In this document: in pieces, positions 8,761 to 18,786 of the stretch
How positions within the stretch are numbered: the stretch's first letter is position 1
Layout of the letters: every line of letters starts with the position of its first letter
DNA from: Paenibacillus sp. MZ04-78.2
GTDB lineage: Bacteria; Bacillota; Bacilli; Paenibacillales; NBRC-103111
Reading direction: 5' to 3'
Assembly (NCBI RefSeq): GCF_024213375.1
Contig: NZ_JANAVJ010000015.1
Location: 1 to 64,000 of the forward strand
DNA: 64,000 nt
Notes under the pieces: model-generated
Databases searched by the model: none
What the model saw: the letters and a program-made list of their open reading frames with translations, nothing else
What the model was told of the DNA's origin: nothing
Position numbers and translations under genes: made by a program

Positions 8761-9453
8761 TTAATCGCAGGAAACGGAACGGACGCCGTCCAGCCGCATC
8801 AGATCTTCGACGGTTTGGCTGAGATTGTCGCCGTTGGCAAGCCTCAGCGTGAGGGTGATATGAATGAAATCCTCTTCTTCCAAGGGCATCTCTTCGACGG
8901 AAAGCTTCTGGATTACGCTTCCTTTATTAGCAATCAGAACTGTAACTTTGCCAATCAAGCTCGGCGTATCCAGCGCTTTCAGTTGAATATGGTGCAGCTT
9001 TTTGGCGCGGAAGTATTTTTTCTCCACCAGGTTAAGCACAAACAAACTGATCAAGGCAAACACGCAGCTTAGTGCGGCCGCATAATAAAAGCCTGCTCCC
9101 GTCGCAAGACCGATCGCGGCTACCACCCATAGGGAAGCGGCCGTCGTAAGGCCGGTGATCGATTTGCCTGTATATAGAATGGTGCCCGCACCGAGAAATC
9201 CGATTCCGCTGATGACTTGAGCCGCCAGTCGGGACGGGTCCAACCGTACGTTGTCCAGCTTGGCAAATTCGGAAAAACCATACATGGATAAGAGCATAAT
9301 CAGCGTGGAACCGAGGCAAACGAGCATGTGCGTGCGCAGTCCGGCGGCATGGCTGCTCTGCTCCCTCTCGATCCCGATCAAGCCGCCGAACAGCAGCGAC
9401 AATACTAATCTGAGCGTAATATGAAGCGTATCGATCGTCCATGGATCATGCAT
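8761..9453 (-). CDS. MgtC/SapB family membrane protein
   Basis: 230 residues with an N-terminal MgtC/SapB core of four to five helices, including LLFGGLIGIEREQSSHAAGLRTH (the conserved GxERE and RTH motifs) and ISGIGFLGAGTI. A cytoplasmic ACT-like C-terminal domain (about 150-230) follows. Family members affect Mg2+ adaptation or ATP synthase activity; the substrate, if any, is unknown. The ATG has GGAGG. It may be the first gene of the sigma-factor operon because only 15 nt separate it from the next frame. Confidence 0.88.
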   Translation of the reverse strand: MHDPWTIDTLHITLRLVLSLLFGGLIGIEREQSSHAAGLRTHMLVCLGSTLIMLLSMYGFSEFAKLDNVRLDPSRLAAQVISGIGFLGAGTILYTGKSITGLTTAASLWVVAAIGLATGAGFYYAAALSCVFALISLFVLNLVEKKYFRAKKLHHIQLKALDTPSLIGKVTVLIANKGSVIQKLSVEEMPLEEEDFIHITLTLRLANGDNLSQTVEDLMRLDGVRSVSCD

Positions 9454-9552
9454 AAATGAAACCGCCTCCTTACAACAAGAGATATTGATGACTATTGTAA
9501 CACGTCATGACTTCCGATGGAGACCCTGTAAAAATATTCCGCAGAAAAGTCA

Positions 9553-9580
9553 TTGACTTCGGTACAGTTGCAGGTAGACT
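9553..9580 (+). promoter_or_regulatory. Promoter for the 9637 gene
   Basis: TTGACT (9553-9558), a 16-nt spacer and TAGACT (9575-9580), about 55 nt before the chosen start. Boxes read by eye; the -10 is imperfect. Confidence 0.45.
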
Positions 9581-9636
9581 AAAGAAGTGAAACGTTTAAA
9601 TTAAGCATGGGACGAGTACTGGAGGAATGGTGCTTC

Positions 9637-11319
9637 ATGAAACAGGAAACGAACGAACGGAGACGTCTCGTTCTCCGTCTTGCGGCCGAGCAGGCTCTTG
9701 CTCTGCCTCTGCTGGAGAGCGGCTATTGGTTTCATAATGATGTGCGCGACAACTTTTATTTTGCTTCCCATCTGTTTGCCTATGTGGCGGAAGGCGCTCC
9801 CGGATGGAGCGAGGGGACCCGGAAAGCGGCAGCCGGTCTGTCGGTCCGGATGCTTCGGCAAGTACTGACGCTGCAGGACCAAAATCCGGACAGCCCGATG
9901 TACGGGCATTGGCCGTTAAATCTGGGAGACGAGCCGGCCGCGGCGAAGCCGCACGTACTGCCGGTAGAGCTGATGGGATGCCTGCTGATCCTGTTCCACG
10001 AAAGGATGCGGCACGCGCTGCCCCCTGAACTGGACGGCGAGCTTCAAGCGGCTCTGCTGCACATATACAAAAGCGGCGTATACCGCCACCCTTTGGCGTC
10101 GATGCACCATCACGAAGCGAAGCATACCGCATTAAAGCTGCTGCTTGGGCACGTATTCGCCGACGAGGAGCTGCTTCGGGAAGGGACGGCATGCGCCCGC
10201 CGCCAGCTGAACCACGTATATACGTTCGGATTCAAAGAATACGGCTGCCTCCCTTGGCATTGGCATTGGATTCAAGCTTTCACTTGCGTATGGGAAATCG
10301 TCCGGAATGAACAAGCGCGTAAGGTCGCGGAGGAGCTGCTCGAATACTTGTGGAGACTCCGCGCGGAATTGTATTTGCGCGGCGCTTGGGTCGGGCCGCA
10401 GTCCCGGATCTGGCCGCACGATGCTCCGAAGGATACGAATACGCCGCACGACTATATCCAGTTCGGCGATTTTCCGGCGCCGACGACTTTCCCGCGTCTG
10501 GAGGGAGCGGCGCTCTTCACCTATGAAGTATCGGAGGCTGTCCGGGAGGCGGCCATGAACCGCCAAGCGCCTTACGAGGTCAAGCGCAAAATCCGTTTTG
10601 CCGAAGCCGATGAGAAAGTCGAGTCCGAAGCTCATACGTATGCCTATTTGACGAACGACTATGCCCTCGGTGGCATTTGGGAGCGGCGCGACGAATTCGA
10701 CAACGAACAGCTGCGTTGGGATGTCTCGCTGCCCTTGGATACGGCAACGGCTGCGCTCGGCGTAAATCAGCTGTACTTCTTCCATCCCGGGGCCAATTAC
10801 ACGCCGGGTGACGACCGCCACGCCAGCTCTTACGGACAGGTGCTGCTGGACAAAGACACGGTCATTGCCGTCTGGGACGTGCCGCCGGACGCTGAGGCCG
10901 CCGATACGCTGATCGGATGCCTGCCCAAGGGCGAATGGCATGTCGAAGAACGAAGTGGCTACGGAAAGCTCGGGCAGGTCTTCGTAGCAGTCCACCTGAT
11001 GCAGCCGTTGCGCGTGACGGAACAAAATGATCGCCTGTCCGCAGCCTCGCTGCTTTCTAACGGACGGAACGCTGTCGTGGTCGAAGCGATGGGGACGGCG
11101 GAAGCAGAAGCGTCCAGCGTAAAGACGCTGGACGACTGGCGTGCGTTTGCAGGCACTCCGGACAAGCAGCCTGTCTTCGAAGACGGCGATGGAGCCTTAT
11201 CGGTTGCTTATACGACTCGCTGCGGCCACCGATTGCAGCTGACCATACGCGGGGAAACGATTGTACAGCGTACGGTCGACGGCGCGGCGGTTGCCTTTGA
11301 CGACTACACGATTTTTTGA
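9637..11319 (+). CDS. Conserved protein of unknown function, predicted alpha/alpha-toroid plus beta-sandwich
   Basis: 560 residues, no signal peptide or membrane segment. The first 300 residues are helical and rich in aromatic and His residues (HHHEAKHTALKLL, then CLPWHWHWIQAF), reminiscent of alpha/alpha-toroid polysaccharide lyases and glycosidases. The remainder is beta-rich, which would fit a C-terminal sandwich. That fold reading is inference, and I do not recognise a named family. The ATG at 9637 is preceded by GGAGG at a rather long 11 nt; an in-frame ATG at 9607 is the alternative. It stands alone and overlaps the convergent GNAT gene by 16 nt. Confidence 0.75.
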   Translation: MKQETNERRRLVLRLAAEQALALPLLESGYWFHNDVRDNFYFASHLFAYVAEGAPGWSEGTRKAAAGLSVRMLRQVLTLQDQNPDSPMYGHWPLNLGDEPAAAKPHVLPVELMGCLLILFHERMRHALPPELDGELQAALLHIYKSGVYRHPLASMHHHEAKHTALKLLLGHVFADEELLREGTACARRQLNHVYTFGFKEYGCLPWHWHWIQAFTCVWEIVRNEQARKVAEELLEYLWRLRAELYLRGAWVGPQSRIWPHDAPKDTNTPHDYIQFGDFPAPTTFPRLEGAALFTYEVSEAVREAAMNRQAPYEVKRKIRFAEADEKVESEAHTYAYLTNDYALGGIWERRDEFDNEQLRWDVSLPLDTATAALGVNQLYFFHPGANYTPGDDRHASSYGQVLLDKDTVIAVWDVPPDAEAADTLIGCLPKGEWHVEERSGYGKLGQVFVAVHLMQPLRVTEQNDRLSAASLLSNGRNAVVVEAMGTAEAEASSVKTLDDWRAFAGTPDKQPVFEDGDGALSVAYTTRCGHRLQLTIRGETIVQRTVDGAAVAFDDYTIF

Positions 11320-11756
11320 AATTGGGTCAGCGTAATGCCGGGTGCGAGCAAATGGACCTGTACCGGCTCGTACCCGTGCTTTTCGTAGAGCCGTACTGCC
11401 GGCGTATTGTTCGTGCCCGTAGCGACTTTAATCACCGTTCCCGGCGGGGTATGCTGCTCAATATGCTCCAGCAGACGGCTGGCAATCCCGTGACGGAACC
11501 AGTCGGGATGCACCATCATCCGGCAAACGGTCATTTCCTTGGGCGATTGCTTGCAGGCTGCCGCACCGACAAGCCGCTCATCCGAATAGCAGCCGAAAAA
11601 CGCTTCCCCCGACTCCCGGAGCGAAAGCGGCGAATCGAGCAGCGGCGGAATCTCTTCGAAGCCGACAAGCTCCGCTTCGATACGGTATGCGATCTGCTGA
11701 AGCGACAGCAGCTCCAGCACGGCGTTCAAATCGCTTAAATCAATCGGTCTGATCAT
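11304..11756 (-). CDS. GNAT-family N-acetyltransferase
   Basis: 150 residues with the GNAT core: VCRMMVHPDWFRHGIASRLL (motif A, acetyl-CoA pyrophosphate loop R-H-G-I-A) and NNTPAVRLYEKHGYEPV (motif B). It transfers an acetyl group from acetyl-CoA to an unknown amine. AGGAGG lies 11 nt before the ATG at 11756; a further in-frame ATG at 11783 overlaps that site. Its 3' end overlaps the preceding plus-strand gene. Confidence 0.85.
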   Translation of the reverse strand: MIRPIDLSDLNAVLELLSLQQIAYRIEAELVGFEEIPPLLDSPLSLRESGEAFFGCYSDERLVGAAACKQSPKEMTVCRMMVHPDWFRHGIASRLLEHIEQHTPPGTVIKVATGTNNTPAVRLYEKHGYEPVQVHLLAPGITLTQFQKIV

Positions 11757-11840
11757 GAGGATGCAGCCTCCTTCGAGCCTCATGCGACAGCGGTGGCACT
11801 TAGATTGCCCTATATTTTACCAAACGAAACGTTGGGTCAC

Positions 11841-11872
11841 AACAAAAGAGGCTGTCCCCAAGGATAGCCTCT
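11841..11872 (-). terminator. Terminator of the gatCAB operon
   Basis: AGAGGCTGTCC (11848-11858) pairs with GGATAGCCTCT (11862-11872), with one mismatch near the loop. The hairpin is followed by U-rich sequence on the minus strand and also by five T on the plus strand. It is 12 nt past the gatB stop. Confidence 0.85.
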
Positions 11873-11883
11873 TTTTGATAGTC

Positions 11884-13332
11884 TTAACGGTTCAAGACCT
11901 CGATAATCAATTTGTTTACTAATCCGGGGTTAGCTTTCCCCTTCGTCTCTTTCATTACTTGACCGACCAGGAAGCCGACGGCTTTCTCTTTGCCCGCTTT
12001 GAAGTCTGCCACCGATTGCGGATTGCCCGCAACGATCTGCTCAACGACAGCCAAAATCGCGCCTTCGTCGCTGATCTGCACAAGCCCCTGCTCCTCAACG
12101 ATCGTCTGCGGGGCTTTGCCCGTTTCCAGCATCGTTTTAAAGACAGTTTTGGCAATTTTGCTGCTGATCGTCCCTTTCTCCATCAGTCCGATCATTTCGC
12201 CGAGACCTTTACCGGTCACTTTGACATCCTGCAGCTCCAGGTTGTTCGCGTTCAAGTAGCCGAGCAGATCGCCCATAATCCAGTTGGAGACGGCTTTGGC
12301 GTCCTTGGTGAAGTTGAGGCTTTCCTCGAAAAAGTCGGCCACTTTGATCGACGACGTGATGACCTCCGCGTCATAGCTCGGCAGACCGTATTCGCTGACG
12401 TACCGCTTCTTGCGGGCGTCCGGCAGCTCGGGAATCGAATCGCGGACGCGCGCTTTCCAAGCGTCTTCGATGTGCAGCGCCACAAGGTCCGGGTCCGGAA
12501 AATAACGATAGTCGTGCGCTTGTTCCTTGCTCCGCATCGTCAGCGTCTTGCCCTGAGCTTCGTCCCAACGGCGCGTTTCCTGTACGACTTTACCGCCGCT
12601 GTCCAGCACGTCCGCCTGACGCCATTCTTCGTATTCCAGTCCGCGCTGTACGCCACGGAACGAGTTCATGTTCTTCAGCTCGGCCTTGGTGCCGAATTCC
12701 TCCTGCCCGTAAGGCCGCAAGCTGATGTTCGCATCGCATCGCAGCGAGCCTTCCTCCATCTTCACGTCGGAGACATCGCAGTACTGCATGATCGCTTTCA
12801 GCTTCTCCAGATACGCCCGCGCTTCCTCGGGAGAGCGGAGGTCCGGTTCGGACACGATCTCGATCAGCGGCGTGCCGACGCGGTTGAAGTCGACGAGCGA
12901 GGCATGGCCTCCGTCCACGTGCGTCAGCTTGCCCGCATCTTCCTCCAAATGCACGCGCGTAATGCCGATGCGCTTCGTTTCGCCGTTGACCTCGATTTCA
13001 ATCCAGCCATGCTCGCCGACCGGCTTGTCATACTGCGAAATTTGGTACGCCTTCGGGGAGTCGGGGTAAAAATAGTTTTTGCGGTCGAATTTGCTCTCCG
13101 TTGCAATCTGGCAGTTGAGCGCCATCGACGCTTTCATCGCGTACTCCACCGCTTGCTTGTTCAGCACGGGAAGCACGCCGGGATGTCCGAGACAAATCGG
13201 ACACGTATGGGTGTTCGGCGGAGCTCCGAAGGCGGTGGAGCAGCCGCAGAAAATTTTGGAGTTCGTGTGCAGTTCAACGTGCACCTCGAGCCCGATGACC
13301 GTCTCGTATTTCTTGTCGGTTGCTGCTGTCAC
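11884..13332 (-). CDS. gatB: Asp-tRNA(Asn)/Glu-tRNA(Gln) amidotransferase subunit B
   Basis: 482 residues. Subunit B of GatCAB binds mischarged Glu-tRNA(Gln) or Asp-tRNA(Asn) and phosphorylates the attached acid before amidation. The cradle domain opens with [15 protein letters not shown], and the zinc-site cysteines appear in FCGCS...CPICLGHPG. The helical and YqeY-like tail (from about 340) binds tRNA. The start is a GTG at 13332 with AAGGAG 9 nt upstream; the 48 extra codons before it overlap gatA and are rejected. Last gene of gatC-gatA-gatB. Confidence 0.97.
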   Translation of the reverse strand: MTAATDKKYETVIGLEVHVELHTNSKIFCGCSTAFGAPPNTHTCPICLGHPGVLPVLNKQAVEYAMKASMALNCQIATESKFDRKNYFYPDSPKAYQISQYDKPVGEHGWIEIEVNGETKRIGITRVHLEEDAGKLTHVDGGHASLVDFNRVGTPLIEIVSEPDLRSPEEARAYLEKLKAIMQYCDVSDVKMEEGSLRCDANISLRPYGQEEFGTKAELKNMNSFRGVQRGLEYEEWRQADVLDSGGKVVQETRRWDEAQGKTLTMRSKEQAHDYRYFPDPDLVALHIEDAWKARVRDSIPELPDARKKRYVSEYGLPSYDAEVITSSIKVADFFEESLNFTKDAKAVSNWIMGDLLGYLNANNLELQDVKVTGKGLGEMIGLMEKGTISSKIAKTVFKTMLETGKAPQTIVEEQGLVQISDEGAILAVVEQIVAGNPQSVADFKAGKEKAVGFLVGQVMKETKGKANPGLVNKLIIEVLNR

Positions 13333-13351
13333 TAAAGGTGGCTCCTTTCTA

Positions 13352-14809
13352 TTACAGCTGCGGACGCTGCTTGTGGAAGTCGGTTTGCTGCTCATAAGCG
13401 TGAGCGACGCGCAAAATCGTCGATTCGTCCAGCGCCTTGCCGATAATCTGCAATCCGATCGGAAGACCGTCGGCAAATCCGCAAGGAACGTTGATGGCCG
13501 GAATGCCGGCGAGGCTGACGGGAATCGTCAAAATATCGTTCAGATACATGGTCAGAGGGTCGTCCGCTTGAGCGCCGATTTTAAAGGCCGGCGTCGGAGC
13601 CGTCGGTCCGATAACCACGTCGTATTTTTCGAACACCTGCTCGAAGTCGCGCTTGATCAGCGTACGGACCTTTTGCGCCTTCAAGTAGTAGGCGTCGTAA
13701 TAACCAGAGCTGAGCGCATACGTTCCGAGCATGATGCGGCGCTTCACTTCATCGCCGAATCCTTGGCTGCGGGATTGGACGTACATATCAAGCAAATTTT
13801 TCGGATTGTCCGCGCGCACGCCGTAACGTACGCCGTCGAAGCGCGCCAGGTTGGAGGACGCTTCGGAGGAAGCGAGCAAATAATAAGTCGCAACTGCGTA
13901 TTCCGAATGCGGCAGCGATACTTCTTCCACAATCGCTCCTTGGCCTTCCAGCACCTTCAAAGCGGTCAAGACGGCATCCTTCACCTTCGGATCGATGCCT
14001 TCGCCCAAATATTCCTTTGGGACGGCAATCCGCAGCCCTTGAACGTCGCCCGTCAAAGCGCTGACGTAATCCGGAATTTCCGTGTTAAGCGACGTGGAAT
14101 CGAGCGGATCGTGCCCGGCAATCGCCTGGAGCAAATAAGCGCTGTCTTCGACGTTTTTGGTGAGCGGACCGATTTGGTCGAGCGAGGACGCGAACGCGAC
14201 CAGGCCGAAGCGGGAAACGAGTCCGTAAGTCGGCTTAAGGCCGACAATGCCGCAGTATGCCGCAGGTTGTCGGATCGAACCGCCGGTGTCGGAGCCAAGC
14301 GAGAAATACACTTCGCCAGCAGCAACCGCCGCCGCAGAGCCACCGCTGGAGCCGCCCGGAACGTAGTCGAGATTCCACGGATTGTGCGTCGGATGGAAGC
14401 TGGAGTTTTCGTTGGAGCCGCCCATCGCGAACTCGTCCATATTCAGCTTACCGATGCTGACCGCATCCGCTTCCTTGATCTTACGGACCGCTGTTCCGTC
14501 ATAAATCGGGTTGTAGTTGCGTAAAAATTGGCTTGCGCACGTTGTCGTGACGCCTTCGGTCACCATGTTATCCTTGATGCCGATCGGCAGCCCGAACAGC
14601 AACCCGCGCGGTTCGCTGCCGCCTGCTTTGGCGTCCAGCTCCTTCGCCTTCGTACGGGCGTTCTCCTCGTCCAACTTGAGAAACGCCTTCACTTTGCCGT
14701 CAACAGCGGCAATGCGTTTATACGACTCGTCCACCAGATCGGAGACGGTGAGTTCCTTCGCATGAAGCTTGTTATGCAGTTCCTGCAAACGCAAATTAAA
14801 CAAAGACAA
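13352..14809 (-). CDS. gatA: Asp-tRNA(Asn)/Glu-tRNA(Gln) amidotransferase subunit A
   Basis: 485 residues. The amidase subunit releases ammonia from glutamine for the GatB reaction. The Ser-cis-Ser-Lys triad is intact: K79 (GIKDN), S154 (GGSSGGS) and S178 (SDTGGS). The start is taken as TTG at 14809, giving MSLFNLR, because GGGAGG lies at proper spacing (8 nt) from it. A second TTG at 14815 is too close to that site. It lies 42 nt after gatC and 19 nt before gatB. Confidence 0.97.
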   Translation of the reverse strand: MSLFNLRLQELHNKLHAKELTVSDLVDESYKRIAAVDGKVKAFLKLDEENARTKAKELDAKAGGSEPRGLLFGLPIGIKDNMVTEGVTTTCASQFLRNYNPIYDGTAVRKIKEADAVSIGKLNMDEFAMGGSNENSSFHPTHNPWNLDYVPGGSSGGSAAAVAAGEVYFSLGSDTGGSIRQPAAYCGIVGLKPTYGLVSRFGLVAFASSLDQIGPLTKNVEDSAYLLQAIAGHDPLDSTSLNTEIPDYVSALTGDVQGLRIAVPKEYLGEGIDPKVKDAVLTALKVLEGQGAIVEEVSLPHSEYAVATYYLLASSEASSNLARFDGVRYGVRADNPKNLLDMYVQSRSQGFGDEVKRRIMLGTYALSSGYYDAYYLKAQKVRTLIKRDFEQVFEKYDVVIGPTAPTPAFKIGAQADDPLTMYLNDILTIPVSLAGIPAINVPCGFADGLPIGLQIIGKALDESTILRVAHAYEQQTDFHKQRPQL

Positions 14810-14851
14810 GCACAAGTCCTCCCTTCAGGTTCGCCTCGGTAGATTCCACAC

Positions 14852-15139
14852 TTATTCCAATACGGCAGGCACTTTGATCTGCCCGTCTTCTTCGTCCGGG
14901 GCGTTAAGCAGCACTTTCTCAATCGGCAGCGACGGTCTGACCTCGTCTTCACGCATGACATTGACAAGCGGCATCGCGTGGCTGGTCGGTTCGACATCGT
15001 CCGTGTTCAATTGCTCCAGCTGCCCGGCATATTTCAATATGGCGTTCAACTGCTCGGTAAACTGCTCTTTCTCGCGGTCGCTTAGCTCCAGTCGGGCGAG
15101 CGCGGCCACATGTTCGACATCCTTCACGGTTATGCTCAT
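14852..15139 (-). CDS. gatC: Asp-tRNA(Asn)/Glu-tRNA(Gln) amidotransferase subunit C
   Basis: 95 residues, the usual length. GatC wraps around and stabilises the GatA-GatB interface. The sequence shows the family pattern VEHVAALARLELSDREKE and the C-terminal LPIEKVLLNAPD. The ATG has GAGGTG upstream. It is the first gene of the operon; no T-box or other leader is evident. Confidence 0.96.
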   Translation of the reverse strand: MSITVKDVEHVAALARLELSDREKEQFTEQLNAILKYAGQLEQLNTDDVEPTSHAMPLVNVMREDEVRPSLPIEKVLLNAPDEEDGQIKVPAVLE

Positions 15140-15314
15140 TCCTGCACCTCACTCTACTGACGATCATTCTTATCATTATAGCGGAGTTAAAGGTTGAACT
15201 CAATTGGGAACGGCGTGATTTTGCCCAAAAGAAAAAGAACCAGCAGCGCCCCTTTCGAGGCCACAACCCGATTCTTTCGTTTCTACTCTATCACGTTTCT
15301 ATTAAATACACGCT

Positions 15315-15692
15315 TCAGATCCAAGCCCTCAGATTGACTTGCTTGATGAAGTCTTCTTTGGACTGCACCTCTTTATTCGTCTCCGCTACGACTTCTTCCG
15401 TATCGCCGTTCATTACCCGGCGAAACAGCTCTTCGTTCTTCGTCGCGAGTGCAAAATCGATCAGCGCTTCTCGTTCCAGCCGATCCACTTCCAGCTGAAT
15501 GAGTACTTCCTCCAGCTCGACATCGGCGCCCGGTACGAAGTAATGCTTGTTCACTTTCGGAATCCGAACCACGTAATCGAACACATTGTCCGCATTGCGG
15601 TCGTACGCGATAATATATCCATATTCGCCGATCGGCAAATTTAGTTCGAAGCTGTCGCCAATAATAACGATCTTCTGTCCCAGACGCAGCAT
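15315..15692 (-). CDS. IDEAL-domain protein
   Basis: 125 residues. An N-terminal beta-rich portion (residues 1-60) may be a small barrel. It is followed by an IDEAL-like helical motif, ALIDFALATKNEELFRRV (about 80-97), a short domain found in small Bacillales proteins where it mediates protein contacts. The tail is acidic. It is monocistronic between gatC and a decayed DinB gene. The function is unknown. Confidence 0.7.
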   Translation of the reverse strand: MLRLGQKIVIIGDSFELNLPIGEYGYIIAYDRNADNVFDYVVRIPKVNKHYFVPGADVELEEVLIQLEVDRLEREALIDFALATKNEELFRRVMNGDTEEVVAETNKEVQSKEDFIKQVNLRAWI

Positions 15693-15996
15693 GGACGTTC
15701 CCCCTCTTGGTCAACCGGCCCTTGCCTTGGATTCATGCTCTATTTGCTGACTTCATTAACATAGAATGCATGGTGTAAGGAATTTGTGTATGATGCAATG
15801 AATCTCTCTTACAACGGTCACAGAGCGTTGATAATGAATTCTATTATATTATCATCTTTTCGAGGGTTAGGCAATGTGATGTACCTCGTCCGAGTGAACC
15901 AAAAATATCCCGCTTGTTGGGTGGCAGAAGGACTTCAACGCTGTTCCAGCCAATCTATCTAAGAGACAGAGATTGCTAGACCAGATTTAGAAGGGA
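15693..15996. other. Intergenic stretch without a recognisable gene
   Basis: About 300 nt, AT-rich in its left half. I see no convincing reading frame, RNA motif or strong hairpin here. Its right half probably includes the deletion junction that removed the start of the DinB-like gene. Confidence 0.5.
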
Positions 15997-16401
15997 TTGG
16001 TCTTCAATTTTATCTTTTATGAGGCTCGGCTCGATATGCCTTACCGGCCGGGAGGATGGACGATGAGACAGGTCGTTCATCATATGGCGGACAGCCACAT
16101 GAACAGCTTCATTCGCTTTAAGCTGGCATTGACGGAGGAAGTGCCCATGATCAAGCCGTATCGGGAGGAACGCTGGGCGGAGCTGCCGGATACCCGGCAA
16201 GCCCCGGTCGCGTTATCGCTAGCGCTGCTGGACGCCTTGCACGAACGATGGGTGCTGCTGCTGCGTAGCCTCTCGGATGAGGAGCTTGCAAGAGAGTTTC
16301 GCCATCCGGACAGCGGCATCATCCGGCTCGATCAAAATATTGGGCTGTACGCTTGGCACGGCAGGCACCATTTGGCGCACATACGCCTTATAACCGGATG
16401 A
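15997..16401 (+). pseudogene. 5'-truncated DinB/YfiT-like metal-dependent hydrolase
   Basis: From residue 12 on, the frame reads as a DinB_2/YfiT-type protein: [20 protein letters not shown], then HSMN-type segment, and WHGRHHLAH near the end. The three zinc-ligand histidines are present. About 40 residues expected before the [11 protein letters not shown] motif are missing, and a TAG at 15988-15990 closes the frame just upstream. The only start available is a TTG at 15997 without a spaced ribosome binding site. It is best read as a gene that lost its 5' end. Its stop overlaps the convergent M24 gene by 14 nt. Confidence 0.7.
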
Positions 16402-17569
16402 GCCCTTCCCGCGATACAGTCAGCTTCTCGAAGCCGTTGTCCGTCACCGCGTAGCTATTCTCAATTCCGACAACCCCCCGCCCGGGGAAGGTAAACTTCG
16501 GTTCGATCGCAATAACCATCCCCGGCTCCAACGGATACCGGAAGCCTTTGGCCAGCACAGGCAGCTCGTCGAGCTCCAGGCCGATACCGTGTCCTAAAAA
16601 TTTGACCTGGTCGTCGCCGAAGCCCATATATTGCTCACCAAGCCCTGCTTCCTGGGCCATGCCAAGCGAATGGATGTAGAGCTGCTCGCACAACGTACCG
16701 GGCTTCAGCATCGATTCGACGCTGCGGATGATGGCCTCGGATACGTCATATGCCTGTCGCAGGTCGTCTGGCAAATCGCCGATCACAGCCGTCCGGGTCT
16801 GATCGATCACGTATCCGTCGATGCAGCATCCGATATCGATCAAGATCGGCTCGTTCCGCTCGATCGGCCTCCGGCTTACGCTCTGCGGGACGGCCGGACC
16901 GAGCCCTTGACCGCCCGCCGGGCCGTCAAAGTATGTCGGCTTGGCAACGGCTTCGCCTGCGCCAATCACTCCGGTAAGCACTTCTTGGTTATATCCGCGC
17001 AGACGCATCACCCCGATATGGCCGTGCAGCCGGATATGGTGTTCGACGGCGCTCATCAGCTCCAATTCGGTCATGCCCGGCTTAAGCTTCGCGAGCGCAT
17101 CCTCAAGCGCGCCGTCGATGATTCGTGCAGCTTCGCGGATACAAGCGATCTCGTGCGGCGATTTGATCATGCGCGTCTCGCGGATCAGCATGGACCCATC
17201 CTTCCACACAACGTGTGGAAGCACACTTTGCAACCGCTGCCATTGCTGTACGGGCAGCACGTCGAATTCAGCGGCAAGCGTTACGGCGGAACCGGACGCA
17301 AGCTGCGGAAACGTTTGGGCCAGTTGGGCGCCGAAGGCGCGGAACGAGCCGAGCGGCTCTACTGCGGCTGCGGATTCCTCCTGTGCGCGCAAGACGCTGC
17401 GGCGGACGTAAAAGCGCGGCTCGCCCTCCGCAGGAACGAACAGATAACCGGTCTGCATGGAGCCGGTCAAATAATACAAGTCCACATTTTGCGTAATCAT
17501 CATGCCGTCAAGCTGATGGGCCTGCAGCTTCTGCTGCAAGCGACCGATGCGTTGTACGTATTCGGTCAT
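16388..17569 (-). CDS. M24-family Xaa-Pro-type peptidase
   Basis: 393 residues. A creatinase-like N-terminal domain (1-150) is followed by the pita-bread M24 domain. Metal ligands appear in [19 protein letters not shown] (two Asp), [12 protein letters not shown] (His), IAIEPKF (Glu) and GIENSY (Glu). The fold removes N-terminal residues before proline, though the specificity cannot be deduced. The insertion around residues 205-230 ([11 protein letters not shown]) resembles M24 proteins annotated as Xaa-Pro aminopeptidases. GGAGGG precedes the ATG. Confidence 0.9.
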   Translation of the reverse strand: MTEYVQRIGRLQQKLQAHQLDGMMITQNVDLYYLTGSMQTGYLFVPAEGEPRFYVRRSVLRAQEESAAAVEPLGSFRAFGAQLAQTFPQLASGSAVTLAAEFDVLPVQQWQRLQSVLPHVVWKDGSMLIRETRMIKSPHEIACIREAARIIDGALEDALAKLKPGMTELELMSAVEHHIRLHGHIGVMRLRGYNQEVLTGVIGAGEAVAKPTYFDGPAGGQGLGPAVPQSVSRRPIERNEPILIDIGCCIDGYVIDQTRTAVIGDLPDDLRQAYDVSEAIIRSVESMLKPGTLCEQLYIHSLGMAQEAGLGEQYMGFGDDQVKFLGHGIGLELDELPVLAKGFRYPLEPGMVIAIEPKFTFPGRGVVGIENSYAVTDNGFEKLTVSREGLIRL

Positions 17570-17673
17570 ATTTAGTCCCTCCTATGGCAGAAATCCTGTA
17601 TCTCTACATTACCTGCCGCAACTGGAAAATGCAAAAGAGGAGCTTTGAACGAAAGACTCCGGTCTTTGGAGAG

Positions 17674-18255
17674 TTAACGGAATCGGACGCTGGCGACGCT
17701 GCTGAGCACAACCGGCTCGTTGCGGGAAAGACCGAGCAAAGGCTGGTTCATCTCCACGATAGCAACGACAGAAGGCCCATAAATCGTCACCTGAACGTTA
17801 CGCGTCGTTTGCTTGGCTGTACCGGTATGAATGGTAATCGTTCGCTGAAGCACATAAGGATACGCGGGACTGGTGACAAATTCCAAACGATGCACGATGG
17901 GGGCCTCGCGAAGGTGGCTTCCCGCTTCCGGCGTCAGATCGCTGTCCAGCTTCAAGTTCAGCCGAAGGTACCGGTAGAAATCATCCGTCCCCTTCGCGCT
18001 GTCCCACACAAGGCGGCCGAGCGCCGCTTCCTCCGGCACGATGTCCAATGAGGCGGCATGCGTAGCACGATCAAGCAGCGGTTTGGTTTTGTTCATGCCG
18101 TACGTTTGCATCATCCAATTGAACGCAATAACCCAAATAAAAGCGGCTGTCATCATACCGAGCAAGCCAAACAGCAACAAATGCGCGCTCCCCTTTTCGT
18201 CCTTCAGCAAGCCGTACGCTCCCGCTCTCAACCGACATTGCCATGCCCGCCGCAC
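17674..18255 (-). CDS. TadE/TadG-like pilus-associated protein
   Basis: 193 residues. A basic N-terminus is followed by DEKGSAHLLLFGLLGMM, a type IV pilin-like hydrophobic helix, and an extracytoplasmic domain of about 145 residues. TadE-type minor pilins in Tad systems have this organisation. It is the last gene of the locus. The start at 18255 is tentative; the hydrophobic helix begins at residue 24. Confidence 0.7.
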   Translation of the reverse strand: MRRAWQCRLRAGAYGLLKDEKGSAHLLLFGLLGMMTAAFIWVIAFNWMMQTYGMNKTKPLLDRATHAASLDIVPEEAALGRLVWDSAKGTDDFYRYLRLNLKLDSDLTPEAGSHLREAPIVHRLEFVTSPAYPYVLQRTITIHTGTAKQTTRNVQVTIYGPSVVAIVEMNQPLLGLSRNEPVVLSSVASVRFR

Positions 18256-18291
18256 ACGTATTTCCCTCCTTTTCCAGTAAATTGCTTCAAG

Positions 18292-18786
18292 CTACTCATA
18301 AGCTTCGCTTTTTCCGTACAGCACCAAATGATAAAACCCTTCTTGGGCCGATGCGTTCCCTCCACCCCCGATGGCGTTCAGCATACGGCTCAAATTCGGC
18401 GCGGGATACTTGAGAACGAGCTTCACCGTCGGGTCAGCGGCATCGCGAAGCACTTTGCTCCGAGTGCTCCCCATATAGGACGGATAGGCCGTGCCGTTCA
18501 CCGTCACGTCTCCCATCCCGAGCGAGGCTAATCTGGCGTTCATATTGGACTCCACTGTCGGGCTTAAATAGCCGACGGATTCCATTTCCTTGAGCGCATG
18601 ATTGGCAATCGTGTTCAGATGGTCCGCCTTCATCGTATAGACAAAGAACGGGACGATCGCGAGCGAAAGAAACAGCAGCACAGGCATTAAGAAGAGCGTT
18701 ACGAGGACGTTGGCCATTCCCTGCTCGTCTTGCAGAAAAGCAGCGATTTTGCTTTTCACTACAACATCACCGTCAATTTGTGACAT
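18292..18786 (-). CDS. TadE-like / DUF4320-like membrane protein of the Tad locus
   Basis: 164 residues. DEQGMANVLVTLFLMP starts a long N-terminal hydrophobic helix with a pilin-like E-Q-G signature; the rest is extracytoplasmic. Conserved NHALKEMESVGYLSP resembles the post-helix region of TadE and DUF4320 proteins in Gram-positive Tad clusters. The ATG overlaps the end of the preceding small gene by 14 nt, suggesting translational coupling. No ribosome binding site of its own is seen. Confidence 0.68.
   Translation of the reverse strand: MSQIDGDVVVKSKIAAFLQDEQGMANVLVTLFLMPVLLFLSLAIVPFFVYTMKADHLNTIANHALKEMESVGYLSPTVESNMNARLASLGMGDVTVNGTAYPSYMGSTRSKVLRDAADPTVKLVLKYPAPNLSRMLNAIGGGGNASAQEGFYHLVLYGKSEAYE

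Noticed and set aside
11959-13335. Open frame of 458 codons on the plus strand opposite gatB
   Set aside because: It mirrors gatB codon structure, has an abnormal composition (many Arg/His/Phe) and no ribosome binding site. It is a shadow of a GC-rich gene.
15940-15980. Sequence CTAAGAGACAG similar to the Tn5/Nextera mosaic end next to the truncated DinB gene
   Set aside because: Only about ten bases match and the rest of the 19-bp end is missing, so a chance match is more likely than a library artefact.
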